Shown: positions 9,484 through 18,739, counted from the first letter of the stretch. The stretch is 64,000 nucleotides of DNA from Bacteroidia bacterium (GCA_030430385.1 JAUIFO010000001.1:310001-374000), one strand, 5' to 3'. Translations and numbers: made by a program. Notes: generated by a model not told the origin, from the sequence alone.

Positions 9484-10702
9484 GAACTGGCTTAAAAATA
9501 TTGGACCAGGACCGCTTGTAGCTGCTGCATTTATTGGACCTGGTACTGTTACTGTTTGCACATTGGCTGGAGTTGGTTTTGGCTTGTCGCTGTTGTGGAC
9601 GATGTTATTTGCTATAGTGGCAACAATCGTCTTACAGGAAATGGCTGCGCGCTTAGGAATTGTGTCTCAAAAAGGTTTGTCTGAAGCCATTAGGTCTGAA
9701 ATTACAAATAAAACACTGCGCTCTGTTACAATAGTATTGATTCTATCTGCTATTGTTATTGGTAATGCTGCTTACGAAGCTGGTAATTTTTCTGGAGGTG
9801 TGCTTGGGCTTGAATCTATTTTTGGAGATCAAGTTATTGCTTTAGGTCATTTACAAATTAATCTGTGGAGCATATCTCTTGGTGTAATTGCTTTTGTTGT
9901 GCTTTATTTAGGAAATTATAAGGTCTTAGAGCGTATATTGGTGGCTATGGTTGTGGTTATGAGTTTGTCGTTCTTGATTACGGCAATTTTGACCAAGCCT
10001 AATATGAATGAAGTGTTTGGCGGACTTTTCATGCCTTATCTTTCTGAAGAAAATATACTTACTGTTATCGCTTTAGTAGGTACAACAGTAGTACCTTATA
10101 ATTTATTTCTTCATGCAGCTCTAGTGAAAGAAAAGTGGTCGTCTAAAACGGATTTGAAATATGCTAAAAAAGATACTTTTATAGCGATTATACTTGGAGG
10201 AATTGTCTCGATGAGTATTATTGTTTCTGCGTCTGCCATACAGCAGTTTGAAGTGCGTACTGCTGCCGATTTGGCTAAGGGCTTGGAACCTTTATTTGGG
10301 AGTTTTTCAAAATATGTCTTGTCAACTGGGTTGTTTGCTGCAGGTATCACGAGTGCAATTACAGCGCCTTTGGCAGCAGCTTATGTAGCTTCAGGATGTT
10401 TGGGATGGCGTTCAAATTTGAAGTCGACTAAGTTTCGTTTAGTATGGATGATAATTTTAGGAATTGGTGTTGTTTTTTCTTCAATCGGATTCAAATCTGT
10501 TGAAATTATCAAATTTGCACAAATTGCAAATGGCTTGCTTTTACCTGTCGTTGCTGGGTTTCTAATTTGGATGATGAATAGAACGTCACTTTTAGGAGCT
10601 TATAAAAATACAGTATGGCAAAATGTATTCGGACTGGTTATTCTTGTATTGTCTGTTGTTTTAGGAGCGAAAAGTATTTTAAAGGTTTTTGAAATCATAT
10701 AG
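9470..10702 (+). CDS. divergent Nramp-related transporter linked to 5-oxoprolinase genes
   Basis: This 410-residue, roughly 11-helix protein has the Nramp fold signature 'GPGPLVAAAFIGPGT' in helix 1 and 'GTTVVPYNLFLHAAL' in helix 6. In canonical Nramp metal transporters helix 1 carries Asp-Pro-Gly-Asn and helix 6 Met-Pro-His. Here these are Gly23-Pro-Gly-Thr26 and Val208-Pro-Tyr210, so the metal-binding Asp, Asn and Met are all missing. The gene overlaps the upstream DUF2891 gene by 14 nt and ends 3 nt before pxpA. Bacillus subtilis has a comparable arrangement, with the Nramp-like ycsG next to ycsF (pxpA) and kipI/kipA. Substrate could be 5-oxoproline or another small solute rather than a divalent metal; this is inference. 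Confidence 0.85.
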   Translation: MIVIKNWLKNIGPGPLVAAAFIGPGTVTVCTLAGVGFGLSLLWTMLFAIVATIVLQEMAARLGIVSQKGLSEAIRSEITNKTLRSVTIVLILSAIVIGNAAYEAGNFSGGVLGLESIFGDQVIALGHLQINLWSISLGVIAFVVLYLGNYKVLERILVAMVVVMSLSFLITAILTKPNMNEVFGGLFMPYLSEENILTVIALVGTTVVPYNLFLHAALVKEKWSSKTDLKYAKKDTFIAIILGGIVSMSIIVSASAIQQFEVRTAADLAKGLEPLFGSFSKYVLSTGLFAAGITSAITAPLAAAYVASGCLGWRSNLKSTKFRLVWMIILGIGVVFSSIGFKSVEIIKFAQIANGLLLPVVAGFLIWMMNRTSLLGAYKNTVWQNVFGLVILVLSVVLGAKSILKVFEII

Positions 10703-10705
10703 GAA

Positions 10706-11437
10706 ATGACAATTGATATAAATTGCGATTTAGGTGAAGGTTTTAATAATGAAGCGCAGCTAATGCCTTACTTATCGTCTTGCAGTATTGCCTGTGGAGG
10801 TCATGCTGGTAGTCTAGAAACAATGGAGGAGGTTGTGAGTCTTGCAAAACAGTATCAAGTGAAAGTTGGTGCGCATCCTTCATTTCCTGATGTTCTCAAT
10901 TTTGGTAGAAAAATTATTGAAATGCCTGAAGAGGAACTTAAAAACACACTAATAAGTCAGATATTGAGCTTGAAATCTATTGTTGAGGCTAAAGGTTTAA
11001 AGTTGTACCACGTGAAAGCACATGGCGCATTGTATAATCTTTCAGCTAAAAATGAGACTATTGCTCAATTGATGGTTGATGTTGTTAAGCAAATAGATGA
11101 TAGCCTTGTGTTGTATGTGCCTTTTAATTCTGTTATGGCACAAACGGCACGTCAACATCATGTCAATATATTATATGAAGGATTTGCAGATAGAAATTAC
11201 AACACAGATTTTTCATTAGTTTCTAGGGATAAGGCTAACGCGATTATTTCAGATTCTGAAGCTATTTTTGATCATGTTTTTCGTATGATTTCAAATCAAA
11301 AAGTAAAGACAATTAGTGGAGTAGAAGTACCTATAAAAGTTGATACAATTTGCGTGCATGGAGACCATAAAAATGTAGTCCAAAATTTAAGGTATTTATC
11401 GCAAAGATTGTCTGATAAAAATATTAAAATTTCTTGA
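10706..11437 (+). CDS. pxpA: 5-oxoprolinase subunit A (LamB/YcsF family)
   Basis: The 243-residue protein shows the LamB/YcsF signatures 'DINCDLGEGF', 'SIACGGHAG', 'VGAHPSFPD', 'HVKAHGALYN' and 'DTICVHGDH'. In this family PxpA works with PxpB and PxpC as an ATP-dependent 5-oxoprolinase that opens pyroglutamate to L-glutamate in the cytoplasm. Length is typical. It begins 3 nt after the Nramp-like gene and ends 6 nt before pxpB, so the three subunits and the transporter are very likely one transcript. The ATG at 10706 follows a purine-rich 'TAGGAA'. Confidence 0.95.
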   Translation: MTIDINCDLGEGFNNEAQLMPYLSSCSIACGGHAGSLETMEEVVSLAKQYQVKVGAHPSFPDVLNFGRKIIEMPEEELKNTLISQILSLKSIVEAKGLKLYHVKAHGALYNLSAKNETIAQLMVDVVKQIDDSLVLYVPFNSVMAQTARQHHVNILYEGFADRNYNTDFSLVSRDKANAIISDSEAIFDHVFRMISNQKVKTISGVEVPIKVDTICVHGDHKNVVQNLRYLSQRLSDKNIKIS

Positions 11438-11443
11438 TGTTTT

Positions 11444-12178
11444 ATGACAAATTTTGAGTTAGAATACTATCAGTTTTCAGAGCGTTCTATTTTGGTAGAA
11501 TGGCCTCAAAAAATCGATGAATCTATCCTTGATGATGTCTTAATGTTTAAAAATCACCTCTTAAAAAGTAATACTAAAGTAATACTTGATATAAATAACG
11601 CATATAACTCGATATTAATTGTTTATAAATTAACTATTGATAATATCAATGATGAAATTTCAAGGCTAAAGACTTATTATTTGGATCGTATTAGCATAAA
11701 AAAATCAGTAACAACACTTTGGAAGATTCCTGTGTGTTATGATGAGAAATTTGGCTTAGATTTAGAAGATATATCTTCAAAAAATAAGCTGTCAAAATCA
11801 GATATTATTCGCATACATTCTGAGCAAATTTATACCGTTTTTTTTATTGGTTTTTTACCCGGATTTTTATACTTAGGCGGACTAGATAATCGCCTACATT
11901 TTCCAAGAAAAAAAACACCTAGATCGCAAGTCGAAAAAGGAGCCGTTGCTATAGGCCATCATCAAACAGGAATTTACCCAAACCAAAGTCCTGCTGGTTG
12001 GAATATTATTGGTAATTCTCCAATCAATTTTTTTGATCCAGCGTTATCTGAACCTTGTTTTGCCAAACCTGGAGATCAGATGCAATTTATTCCAATTTCT
12101 CTAGAAGAGCATACTAAAATTAAGACTAAGGTTCTAAATAATGCTTACCAATTAGAAAGTGAGGTGTATGATGGTTGA
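11444..12178 (+). CDS. pxpB: 5-oxoprolinase subunit B (KipI family)
   Basis: This is a 244-residue KipI/PxpB protein. The allophanate-hydrolase-subunit-1-like core is visible in 'FFIGFLPGFLYLGGL', 'FPRKKTPRSQVEKGAVAIG' and 'QSPAGWNIIGNSP'. It forms the 5-oxoprolinase complex with PxpA and PxpC. It lies 6 nt after pxpA and overlaps the start of pxpC, as is usual for this pair. The N-terminal 90 residues are less conserved by eye. In Bacillus subtilis the homologue KipI also inhibits the KinA kinase; there is no evidence for such a role here. Confidence 0.94.
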   Translation: MTNFELEYYQFSERSILVEWPQKIDESILDDVLMFKNHLLKSNTKVILDINNAYNSILIVYKLTIDNINDEISRLKTYYLDRISIKKSVTTLWKIPVCYDEKFGLDLEDISSKNKLSKSDIIRIHSEQIYTVFFIGFLPGFLYLGGLDNRLHFPRKKTPRSQVEKGAVAIGHHQTGIYPNQSPAGWNIIGNSPINFFDPALSEPCFAKPGDQMQFIPISLEEHTKIKTKVLNNAYQLESEVYDG

Positions 12179-13019
12179 GGTTTTAAAAGCTGGATTGTAT
12201 GATACTGTGCAGGATTTAGGCAGATGTAATGTGCAACAGTTTGGTATGCCGTATTCTGGAGCTATGGATATAGATTCTTATAAGCGTTCAAATTTAATTT
12301 TAAATAACACTGCTAATAGTGCAGTTCTTGAAATAACCATGATTGGTCCAATGTTAAAGTTTCATTCAGAAACAGAAATCTGTATTACTGGAGCCAATCT
12401 CAGTCCGAAAGTTAATGACAAAACTATTGACCAAAGTTGTAGGATTCTCATAAACAAAAATGACGTGCTATCCTTCGGAAAGCCTTTACATGGTTGTAGG
12501 TCTTATCTTTCGGTAGTTGGTGGATTTCAAACGGAAAAAGTACTTAATAGTAGAAGCATGACTGCTAATATAACCTCTTCGTTTCGCTTGCAAAAAGGAG
12601 ATGTTTTGCCATACCATACTACAATTAATAAGAATAGTTTAAAAACCGAAATATTAAAAGTTGATGGTTTTGATTTTCATAAACCTGTAATTGAAGTTTA
12701 TAAAGGTCCTGAATTTAATAAATTGACATCTGTTCAAAAAGAGACCTTGTTTGCGTCAGACTTTACCATTTCTAGTGAAAGTAATAGAATGGCGTATCGA
12801 TTTAAAGAACAAATTCCTAATAATATGGATGCCATAATTACCTCGCTAGTGCTTCCTGGTACGATTCAATTAACACCTTCAGGTCAACTTTTAGCTTTAA
12901 TGAGAGATTGTCAAGTAACAGGAGGCTATCCTAGAATATTTCAGATTTCAGAATCTTCAATAAATTTGATGTCTCAAAAGATTTTTGGAAATAAAATCAG
13001 GTTTAAATGCATTAATTAG
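12168..13019 (+). CDS. pxpC: 5-oxoprolinase subunit C (KipA, biotin-dependent carboxyltransferase-like)
   Basis: The protein has the KipA/PxpC signatures 'AGLYDTVQDLGR', 'FGMPYSGAMD', 'CITGANL' and 'GQLLALMRDCQVTGGYPRI'. I place the start at the ATG at 12168 (283 residues), overlapping the end of pxpB by 11 nt; a second ATG follows directly at 12171, and an in-frame GTG exists at 12159. The product completes the PxpABC 5-oxoprolinase. It is the last gene of the operon and is followed by a good hairpin terminator at 13024. Confidence 0.94.
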   Translation: MMVEVLKAGLYDTVQDLGRCNVQQFGMPYSGAMDIDSYKRSNLILNNTANSAVLEITMIGPMLKFHSETEICITGANLSPKVNDKTIDQSCRILINKNDVLSFGKPLHGCRSYLSVVGGFQTEKVLNSRSMTANITSSFRLQKGDVLPYHTTINKNSLKTEILKVDGFDFHKPVIEVYKGPEFNKLTSVQKETLFASDFTISSESNRMAYRFKEQIPNNMDAIITSLVLPGTIQLTPSGQLLALMRDCQVTGGYPRIFQISESSINLMSQKIFGNKIRFKCIN

Positions 13020-13023
13020 TAAG

Positions 13024-13051
13024 AAAAAACTTCAAAAAAGTAAGTTTTTTT
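13024..13051 (+). terminator. Rho-independent terminator after pxpC
   Basis: The arms AAAAAACTT (13024-13032) and AAGTTTTTT (13042-13050) pair perfectly over 9 bp with a 9-nt loop and run into a T-stretch. It sits 5 nt past the pxpC stop and before an independent gene. Confidence 0.65.
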
Positions 13052-13109
13052 GGGTTTGTTTTGAGATTTTCAATACATTAGAGTAACAATTAATTAAACC
13101 AACTACATT

Positions 13110-13631
13110 ATGAAAAAAGTTGTATTACTGATTTTAGGTTTTCTGCTAGGTGCTCTGGCAATGTATTTTTATTGCTGTAAAGATGCCTCAGTAGGTGATC
13201 CAATAGTGGACTTACCAACACCTCCACAAGGAACTATTACTCCAGCTGAAATTAAAGTGTTAACTCAAGCTTACAATCCAAGGTACCAAGCCATTAATGA
13301 TTCTATCTTTAGAGATGTTGCAGGAGGTGACAATAGATCGTCTTGGTATTCACTTGAAGATTTAAATGCATTTTTAACTTTAGCAGAAGCGCAAGCTGAT
13401 TCTTTAGGTTATACCATGGATGGTATTAGAATTTATCCAGGTGCACATCCTATGGAAAAAGGACTTCCAGGCTATTCAACCTATCTCATTGTACCTACAG
13501 GTTACAAAACAGTGTCTGAAGGTGCTCTGTTTTACGTTCAAAAAGGAGGTGGAAGCGATGATATTGATGGCGGAAATGGATTAAATCGAGGCGAAAATGG
13601 TGATCCTCCTGGTATAAATTATCCACAATAG
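13110..13631 (+). CDS. hypothetical membrane-anchored or exported protein
   Basis: I do not recognise this 173-residue protein. It starts with a hydrophobic segment ('VVLLILGFLLGALAMYFYCC', about residues 4-23) that can be an uncleaved anchor or a lipoprotein-like signal, followed by a Pro-rich linker. The middle has a soluble block ('LTQAYNPRYQAINDSIFRD', 'SWYSLEDLNAFLTLAEAQA', 'GIRIYPGAHP') and the C-terminal 30 residues are rich in Gly, Asp and Asn. It begins 60 nt past the pxp terminator and ends 12 nt before the membrane-sensor gene, with which it may be cotranscribed. Confidence 0.7.
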   Translation: MKKVVLLILGFLLGALAMYFYCCKDASVGDPIVDLPTPPQGTITPAEIKVLTQAYNPRYQAINDSIFRDVAGGDNRSSWYSLEDLNAFLTLAEAQADSLGYTMDGIRIYPGAHPMEKGLPGYSTYLIVPTGYKTVSEGALFYVQKGGGSDDIDGGNGLNRGENGDPPGINYPQ

Positions 13632-13643
13632 ATTTCAAAGCAA

Positions 13644-14375
13644 GTGAATGAATTTCTTTATGAGAACAGATCATTAATAACCAAATTTTTTGAAATTTCA
13701 GCAGCTGTTTTAGGATCTGTTTATTTGAAACAAACAAAAAGCTTAAAGCTAAAAATCTTTGTTGTTTTCTTATGGATAACTGTAGTTGTTGAAACTATAG
13801 GGATGTACAAAACATTCTTACAAAATAATTATGATTATGAATGGTTTATTGCTTGGAAAAACAGTGTGTTTTGTCAAAATCTATGGCTTTATAATATTTA
13901 TAATTTTTTAACTATTGGATTTCTGGGTGTTTTTTATTCAGATCTAATTAGTAATAAAGGTTCTAAAATTTTTATAAGAGTTATAGTTGTTTTGTACAGT
14001 ATACTTTGGATATTCTATTATACATTCACAGATGCTTTTTTTGTTTTAGGACTTCCTTATGATACGGTCTTAGCATCAGTTATAGTATCAATATATGTAT
14101 TGCTGTACTTTAAGGAATTAATGAGTAGTGATTATATCCTTCAATATTATAAGCTGCCATCGTTTTATATTAGTGTAGCGCTTTTATTATGGCATTTATG
14201 CGCTACGCCTTTATTTATTTATAGTAGTTATTTTCTTCCTTTTAATACAGAATTTGTAAATTTCAGGATACTACTATTATTATATATTAACATCTTTACG
14301 TATTCATGTATAGCCTTTGGTTTTTGGTACTCACTCAAGAAACGCAAACAATCAATAGAGAGGAAATTGCCTTAA
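13644..14375 (+). CDS. multi-pass membrane protein, probable sensor partner of the next gene
   Basis: This 243-residue protein has about seven hydrophobic helices with short loops ('SVYLKQTKSLKLKIFVVFLW', 'FLTIGFLGVFYSDLI', 'VIVVLYSILWIFYYTF', 'LLLYINIFTYSCIAFGFWYS') and ends in a basic tail. The start is a GTG at 13644; there is no earlier ATG in frame. Its 3' end overlaps the following histidine-kinase frame by 70 nt if that gene starts at its first ATG. I infer that it supplies the membrane or sensory part of a split sensor kinase. No family name can be given. Confidence 0.72.
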   Translation: MNEFLYENRSLITKFFEISAAVLGSVYLKQTKSLKLKIFVVFLWITVVVETIGMYKTFLQNNYDYEWFIAWKNSVFCQNLWLYNIYNFLTIGFLGVFYSDLISNKGSKIFIRVIVVLYSILWIFYYTFTDAFFVLGLPYDTVLASVIVSIYVLLYFKELMSSDYILQYYKLPSFYISVALLLWHLCATPLFIYSSYFLPFNTEFVNFRILLLLYINIFTYSCIAFGFWYSLKKRKQSIERKLP

Positions 14376-15124
14376 TTGGGTATGTTATTTTTGCGCTCTT
14401 ATTGTTGTCTGTTATGATCATTTTGTTTTTCGTTACATTTCAAAAGCGAAAGCACAAATTGTTGATGGAGCAAATCGAACAGCAAAAGCAATTTGATGAA
14501 GAAATCTCAAGAACTCAAAATGAAATTCAAGAACAAACTCTGAAGCATGTTGGTTGGGAACTACATGATAATGTTGGTCAGTTGTTGGCTTACGCAAGTA
14601 TGCAATTGAAAACCTTATCTGGTAAGGTTTCGGAAGACCTAAAGCCTAAAGTTGATGAAGCTTCAGATATTGTAAAAGACAGTCTTAAGGAAGTGAGGTC
14701 TTTATCCAAATCACTTAATAATGAAGTGATTTTAAATTTAGGTTTTGAAGATGCTATCGCTAATGAACTCAATCGTTTAGAACGTATGAAGTTTTCTACT
14801 ACAGCATTAATTTCTAACAGAACTGCTAATACAATTCCAAACAAGAAACATGAAATCATTCTTTTCAGAATTTTACAAGAATTCTTTTCTAATGCTGTAA
14901 AATATTCTGAAGCTGATACACTAAAGGTTGAATTGAATTACACCAAAGACCATCTCACAATTTTAGCCTATGACAATGGTGTTGGATTTGATATGTCATC
15001 TGCTGAAAAAGGTTCAGGGTTAATCAATATGAAGAGTAGAGCAGAGCTAATTGGAGCTTCGTTTAGTTTGGATTCTAAGGTCAATGAAGGTGTGAGCTTA
15101 ACTATAAACTACCCTTTAATTTAA
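14306..15124 (+). CDS. sensor histidine kinase of the HisKA_3 (NarL-partner) class
   Basis: The 272-residue protein has one membrane helix (about residues 22-45), a coiled coil, a HisKA_3-type phosphoacceptor box 'GWELHDNVGQLLAY' (His87), an N-box 'EFFSNAVKYS' and G-boxes 'AYDNGVGFD' and 'GSGLINMKSRAELIGA'. Kinases of this class normally phosphorylate LuxR/NarL-type response regulators, but none is adjacent: the next gene is a convergent pseudouridine synthase. The first ATG (14306) lies inside the upstream gene, giving a 70-nt overlap. A later non-ATG start near 14366 would still keep the membrane helix, so the exact start is unsure. Confidence 0.85.
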   Translation: MYSLWFLVLTQETQTINREEIALIGYVIFALLLLSVMIILFFVTFQKRKHKLLMEQIEQQKQFDEEISRTQNEIQEQTLKHVGWELHDNVGQLLAYASMQLKTLSGKVSEDLKPKVDEASDIVKDSLKEVRSLSKSLNNEVILNLGFEDAIANELNRLERMKFSTTALISNRTANTIPNKKHEIILFRILQEFFSNAVKYSEADTLKVELNYTKDHLTILAYDNGVGFDMSSAEKGSGLINMKSRAELIGASFSLDSKVNEGVSLTINYPLI

Positions 15125-15131
15125 TAAAAGA

Positions 15132-15830
15132 TCATTCGCATGCCTTCCAAATAGGATCTTCTGGAAGTGATGCAATAACATCAATGTCGATTTTTGAAAC
15201 AGGATGCTGAAACTGTAAGCGTCTAGCATGCAAATGTATACTTGCATCTTTATTGCTTCGATCAAAACCATATTTTAAGTCGCCTTTTATTGGAGCACCA
15301 ATTTTTGAAAGCTGACATCTAATTTGATGGTGTCTTCCAGTCTCTAAGTTAATTTCAAGTAAGCAATAACGGTCTAGGCTTTTTATAATCTTATAATGAA
15401 GAATGGCTTTTTTGCTACCAGCAACTTCTTTTTGGTAGGCTGTTGATTTGTTTGTTTTCGGATTTTTTTTGAGCCAATGCGTTAATTTTGCTTCCCTTTT
15501 TTCTGGCGTGTTCTTTACAATTGCCCAATAGGTTTTATTGGTTTTCTTTTCTGAAAAAAGCTTGTTTAAACGCGGTAACGCTTTGCTTGTTTTTGAAAAT
15601 AGAACAATTCCAGTCGTTGGTCTGTCTAAACGATGTACAACACCTAAGTAGACATTTCCAGGTTTGTTGTACTTATCTTTGAGGTAATCTTTAACCACAT
15701 CACTTAAGGGTTTGTCACCTGTTTTGTCACCTTGAACAATGTCTCCTGCGTGTTTGTTGACAATAATGATATGGTTATCTTCATAGAGCACTTGAAGATT
15801 TGTTTTATCAGAAATCACCTTTTTAGACAT
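15132..15830 (-). CDS. RluA-family RNA pseudouridine synthase
   Basis: The 232-residue protein carries the RluA catalytic motif 'VVHRLDRPTTGIVLFSKTS' (catalytic Asp within HRLDR), the N-terminal 'LYEDNHIIIVNKHAGDIVQ', 'LETGRHHQIRCQLSKIG' and 'IHLHARRLQFQHP'. It lacks an N-terminal S4 domain, like the short RluA/RluC-type enzymes. It converts uridine to pseudouridine in rRNA or tRNA; the target site cannot be told. It lies 5 nt downstream of the cupin gene on the minus strand, in a panB-cupin-synthase run. Confidence 0.92.
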   Translation of the reverse strand: MSKKVISDKTNLQVLYEDNHIIIVNKHAGDIVQGDKTGDKPLSDVVKDYLKDKYNKPGNVYLGVVHRLDRPTTGIVLFSKTSKALPRLNKLFSEKKTNKTYWAIVKNTPEKREAKLTHWLKKNPKTNKSTAYQKEVAGSKKAILHYKIIKSLDRYCLLEINLETGRHHQIRCQLSKIGAPIKGDLKYGFDRSNKDASIHLHARRLQFQHPVSKIDIDVIASLPEDPIWKACE

Positions 15831-15835
15831 AGATA

Positions 15836-16339
15836 TTAAGCTCTGGTTAGTGCTATGATAGAATTGGTATGCTCAGGAAAAAGCTTGATTAATTCGTTGC
15901 GATTTGCAAGTTCAAAATCTCTGAAGTCGAAACCTGGTGCTACTGTACAACCAGCTAAGCCATAACTGTTTGACGAAGTTACTTTGGCTGCAAACCAATA
16001 GTTTTTTGGAATGACAAACTGAAGCATGTCACCATTTGCAATATCTTGTCCAAGTGATATTTTACTTAATTTGCCTGCTGTTGAAATCATAGTAATTTCA
16101 ATGGCACTACCTAAGTAGAAATGCCACATCTCATCTTGACGTATTTTGTGAAAGGCTGAAAAGTCTTCAGATTGAAGAAGGTAATAGATACCAGTACTGT
16201 AGTTGCGTTGACCATCAAATTCGTTAGCTAAACTCTCCTCAGTAATTAAGCCTTCACTGCGATAGGTTTCTTTAAAGTAGCCACCTTCAGGATGTGGTTC
16301 TAGATCAAGTTTCGCAATAAGTTCAGCTACAGTATGCAT
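15836..16339 (-). CDS. cupin-fold protein of the DUF985 family
   Basis: The protein starts with the DUF985 signature ('LDLEPHPEGGYFKETYRS') and contains cupin metal-site-like residues in 'FSAFHKIRQDEMWHFYLGS' and 'YGLAGCTVAPGFDFRDFELA'. I use the ATG at 16339 (167 residues), which clears the panB stop by 4 nt. An upstream in-frame ATG at 16363 would add 8 residues and overlap panB by 20 nt. The enzymatic role of the family is not established as far as I know. It sits directly after panB and before a pseudouridine synthase gene. Confidence 0.85.
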   Translation of the reverse strand: MHTVAELIAKLDLEPHPEGGYFKETYRSEGLITEESLANEFDGQRNYSTGIYYLLQSEDFSAFHKIRQDEMWHFYLGSAIEITMISTAGKLSKISLGQDIANGDMLQFVIPKNYWFAAKVTSSNSYGLAGCTVAPGFDFRDFELANRNELIKLFPEHTNSIIALTRA

Positions 16340-16343
16340 GCCT

Positions 16344-17162
16344 TTAATATTGTTCCTTGTCATTAGGAAAGTCCACAGACTTCACATCATCTACATACTG
16401 ACTAATAGCTTTTGTCATATCCTCGTATAGATTCATGTAGCGACGTAAAAAACGAGGATTAAATTCATGGGTCATCCCAATCATATCATGAAGGACCAAA
16501 ACTTGTCCGTCTACACCAGAACCTGCTCCAATACCAATAACAGGAATAGAAACACTTTCGGCAACTTCTTGCGCAAGCTTCGCAGGGATTTTTTCAAGCA
16601 CAATACCAAAACAGCCAGCTCTTTCAAGCATGATAGCGTCCTCTTTAAGACGTTGAGCTTCTTCTTCCTCTTTGGCTCTCACTGTATAAGTCCCAAATTT
16701 ATAAATAGATTGTGGTGTTAAACCCAAATGTCCCATAACAGGAATACCAGCGTTTAGGATACGTTTGATAGATTCTTTAACTTCTTTTCCACCTTCCATC
16801 TTAACGGCATGTCCACCAGATTCTTTCATAATTCTAATAGCAGAGCGTAAGGCTTCTTTAGGATCACTTTGGTAACTTCCAAAAGGTAAGTCAACAACAA
16901 TTAATGCACGCTCAATTGCTCTAACTACCGAAGAAGCATGATAGATCATTTGATCTAAGGTAATGGGTAAAGTAGTTTCGTGTCCAGCCATTACATTACT
17001 GGCAGAATCACCAACTAAAATAACATCTACACCAGCTTCATCTACTATTTTTGCCATAGTGTAATCGTAAGCTGTAAGCATTGATATTTTTTCACCCTTA
17101 GATTTCATATCAACTAAGGTCTTAACAGTAATTCTTTTATATTCTTTTTTTGCGGTCGACAT
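16344..17162 (-). CDS. panB: 3-methyl-2-oxobutanoate hydroxymethyltransferase (PanB)
   Basis: This is a full-length PanB (272 residues from the chosen ATG). Motifs include '[20 protein letters not shown]', '[19 protein letters not shown]', '[10 protein letters not shown]', '[14 protein letters not shown]' and '[18 protein letters not shown]'. It catalyses the first committed step of pantothenate synthesis, transferring a hydroxymethyl group from methylene-tetrahydrofolate to 2-oxoisovalerate in the cytoplasm. I start at the second ATG (17162), giving '[11 protein letters not shown]'; a start two codons earlier at 17168 is possible. No other pan genes are in the window. Confidence 0.96.
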   Translation of the reverse strand: MSTAKKEYKRITVKTLVDMKSKGEKISMLTAYDYTMAKIVDEAGVDVILVGDSASNVMAGHETTLPITLDQMIYHASSVVRAIERALIVVDLPFGSYQSDPKEALRSAIRIMKESGGHAVKMEGGKEVKESIKRILNAGIPVMGHLGLTPQSIYKFGTYTVRAKEEEEAQRLKEDAIMLERAGCFGIVLEKIPAKLAQEVAESVSIPVIGIGAGSGVDGQVLVLHDMIGMTHEFNPRFLRRYMNLYEDMTKAISQYVDDVKSVDFPNDKEQY

Positions 17163-17235
17163 ATACAATGGATTTGTTCCTGTAAAAATAAAAATATTAA
17201 ACGATAATAACGGAATTGTAAACTAAAATGAGGTT

Positions 17236-18660
17236 TTAGCAATCACTTAAGTGAACACCAACAGCTAAACCACCTTCTGAAGTTTCTTTGTATTTCGTAT
17301 TCATATCTTTAGCGGTTTCCCACATGGTATTGACAACTTTATCTAATGGAACTTTAACGTTTTTTGGGTCTGTATCTAATGCTAACTCACACGCATTGAT
17401 CGCTTTAATAGCTCCCATAGCATTGCGTTCAATACAAGGAACTTGAACTAAACCACCAATAGGATCGCAAGTCATTCCTAAATGATGTTCCATAGCAATT
17501 TCAGCAGCAACAAGCACTTGTTCTGGAGTACCACCTGAAAGTTCACAAAGCGCACCAGCTGCCATAGCAGATGAGACACCAATTTCAGCTTGACAACCTC
17601 CCATTGCAGCACTTATGGTAGCGCCTTTTTTGAATATACTACCAATCTCACTTGCTACAAGTAAAAACCGTTTGATGTCTTCAAAATTACCATCGTGATT
17701 TTCGATCACTAAATAATACATCAGTACAGCAGGAATAACACCAGCACTACCATTTGTTGGAGCTGTAACCACACGACCTAAGGACGCATTTACTTCATTA
17801 ACGGCTAAAGCAAAGCAACTTACCCATTTTAAAATCTGACGAAATTTAACTTCTGTATTTCTAATCGCATAGATCCATTCAACTGGATTAGAATATGAAG
17901 CATCACCTTTAAGCGTTTGATGCATGTCATAAGCGCGACGCCTCACATTGAGTCCGCCAGGAAGTGTGCCTTCAGTATGACAACCAATGTACATGCATTC
18001 TAACATCGTATCCCAAATACGTTTTAATTCACCATTAATAATAACCTCATCTCTAATCGATTTTTCATTTTCAAGAACGACACCAGAAATAGGTAAATTA
18101 AGTTGATGACAAGCGTTTATCAATTCTATACCATTAGAAATTGGATATGGAAAGGTACAGTAAAAGATGATCTTATTGGCTTTAGAGACTTTGCGTTCTT
18201 CTTGTACAACAAAGCCACCACCAATAGAGTAGAAGGTCGACTTATAGTGTCTTCCATTTATTAGGGCAGAAAAGGTCAGCGCATTAGCGTGAAAGGGTAA
18301 AAACTTCTTATTGAAAACCACATCTTTTGTGAACTCAAATTCAAGAAGCCTTTCATTATTAAAATTTAAGGTATTAGAATCTTTAATAGTATTGATGACC
18401 GTTGGAATCGTTTCGGTTGGAATGGTTTCGGGATCTGCACCACTTAAGCCTAACAATACAGCATAATCTGTAGCATGCCCTTTTCCTGTTAATGACAAAG
18501 AACCATAGAGATCTACTCTAATGCGTTCAACCTTATCAAATCGGTTACTATCCTTGAGTTGTTGAATCCAACGTTCAGCAGCACGCCAAGGACCTAAAGT
18601 GTGTGAGCTTGATGGTCCAACACCAATTTTGAGCATGTCAAAAACCGAAATACATTCCAT
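17236..18660 (-). CDS. sdaA: L-serine ammonia-lyase, single-chain iron-sulfur type
   Basis: The 474-residue protein has the beta domain at the N-terminus ('[20 protein letters not shown]') and the alpha domain in the C-terminal half ('[19 protein letters not shown]', '[18 protein letters not shown]', '[19 protein letters not shown]'), fused in the order seen in the bacterial one-chain enzyme. It deaminates L-serine to pyruvate and ammonia using a 4Fe-4S cluster. The conserved cysteines in 'GGCQAEIG', 'MTCDPIGG' and 'VPCIERN' are present. The gene is divergent from dnaK and shares a 193-nt upstream region that contains a palindrome at 18740. Confidence 0.95.
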   Translation of the reverse strand: MECISVFDMLKIGVGPSSSHTLGPWRAAERWIQQLKDSNRFDKVERIRVDLYGSLSLTGKGHATDYAVLLGLSGADPETIPTETIPTVINTIKDSNTLNFNNERLLEFEFTKDVVFNKKFLPFHANALTFSALINGRHYKSTFYSIGGGFVVQEERKVSKANKIIFYCTFPYPISNGIELINACHQLNLPISGVVLENEKSIRDEVIINGELKRIWDTMLECMYIGCHTEGTLPGGLNVRRRAYDMHQTLKGDASYSNPVEWIYAIRNTEVKFRQILKWVSCFALAVNEVNASLGRVVTAPTNGSAGVIPAVLMYYLVIENHDGNFEDIKRFLLVASEIGSIFKKGATISAAMGGCQAEIGVSSAMAAGALCELSGGTPEQVLVAAEIAMEHHLGMTCDPIGGLVQVPCIERNAMGAIKAINACELALDTDPKNVKVPLDKVVNTMWETAKDMNTKYKETSEGGLAVGVHLSDC

Positions 18661-18739
18661 TAATAATGACGTTTAGTGTGTCAAATATAGCGTGTTTCTC
18701 ATATACTCGTGTCAAATTATTCAAAGATTACAAATGAAA

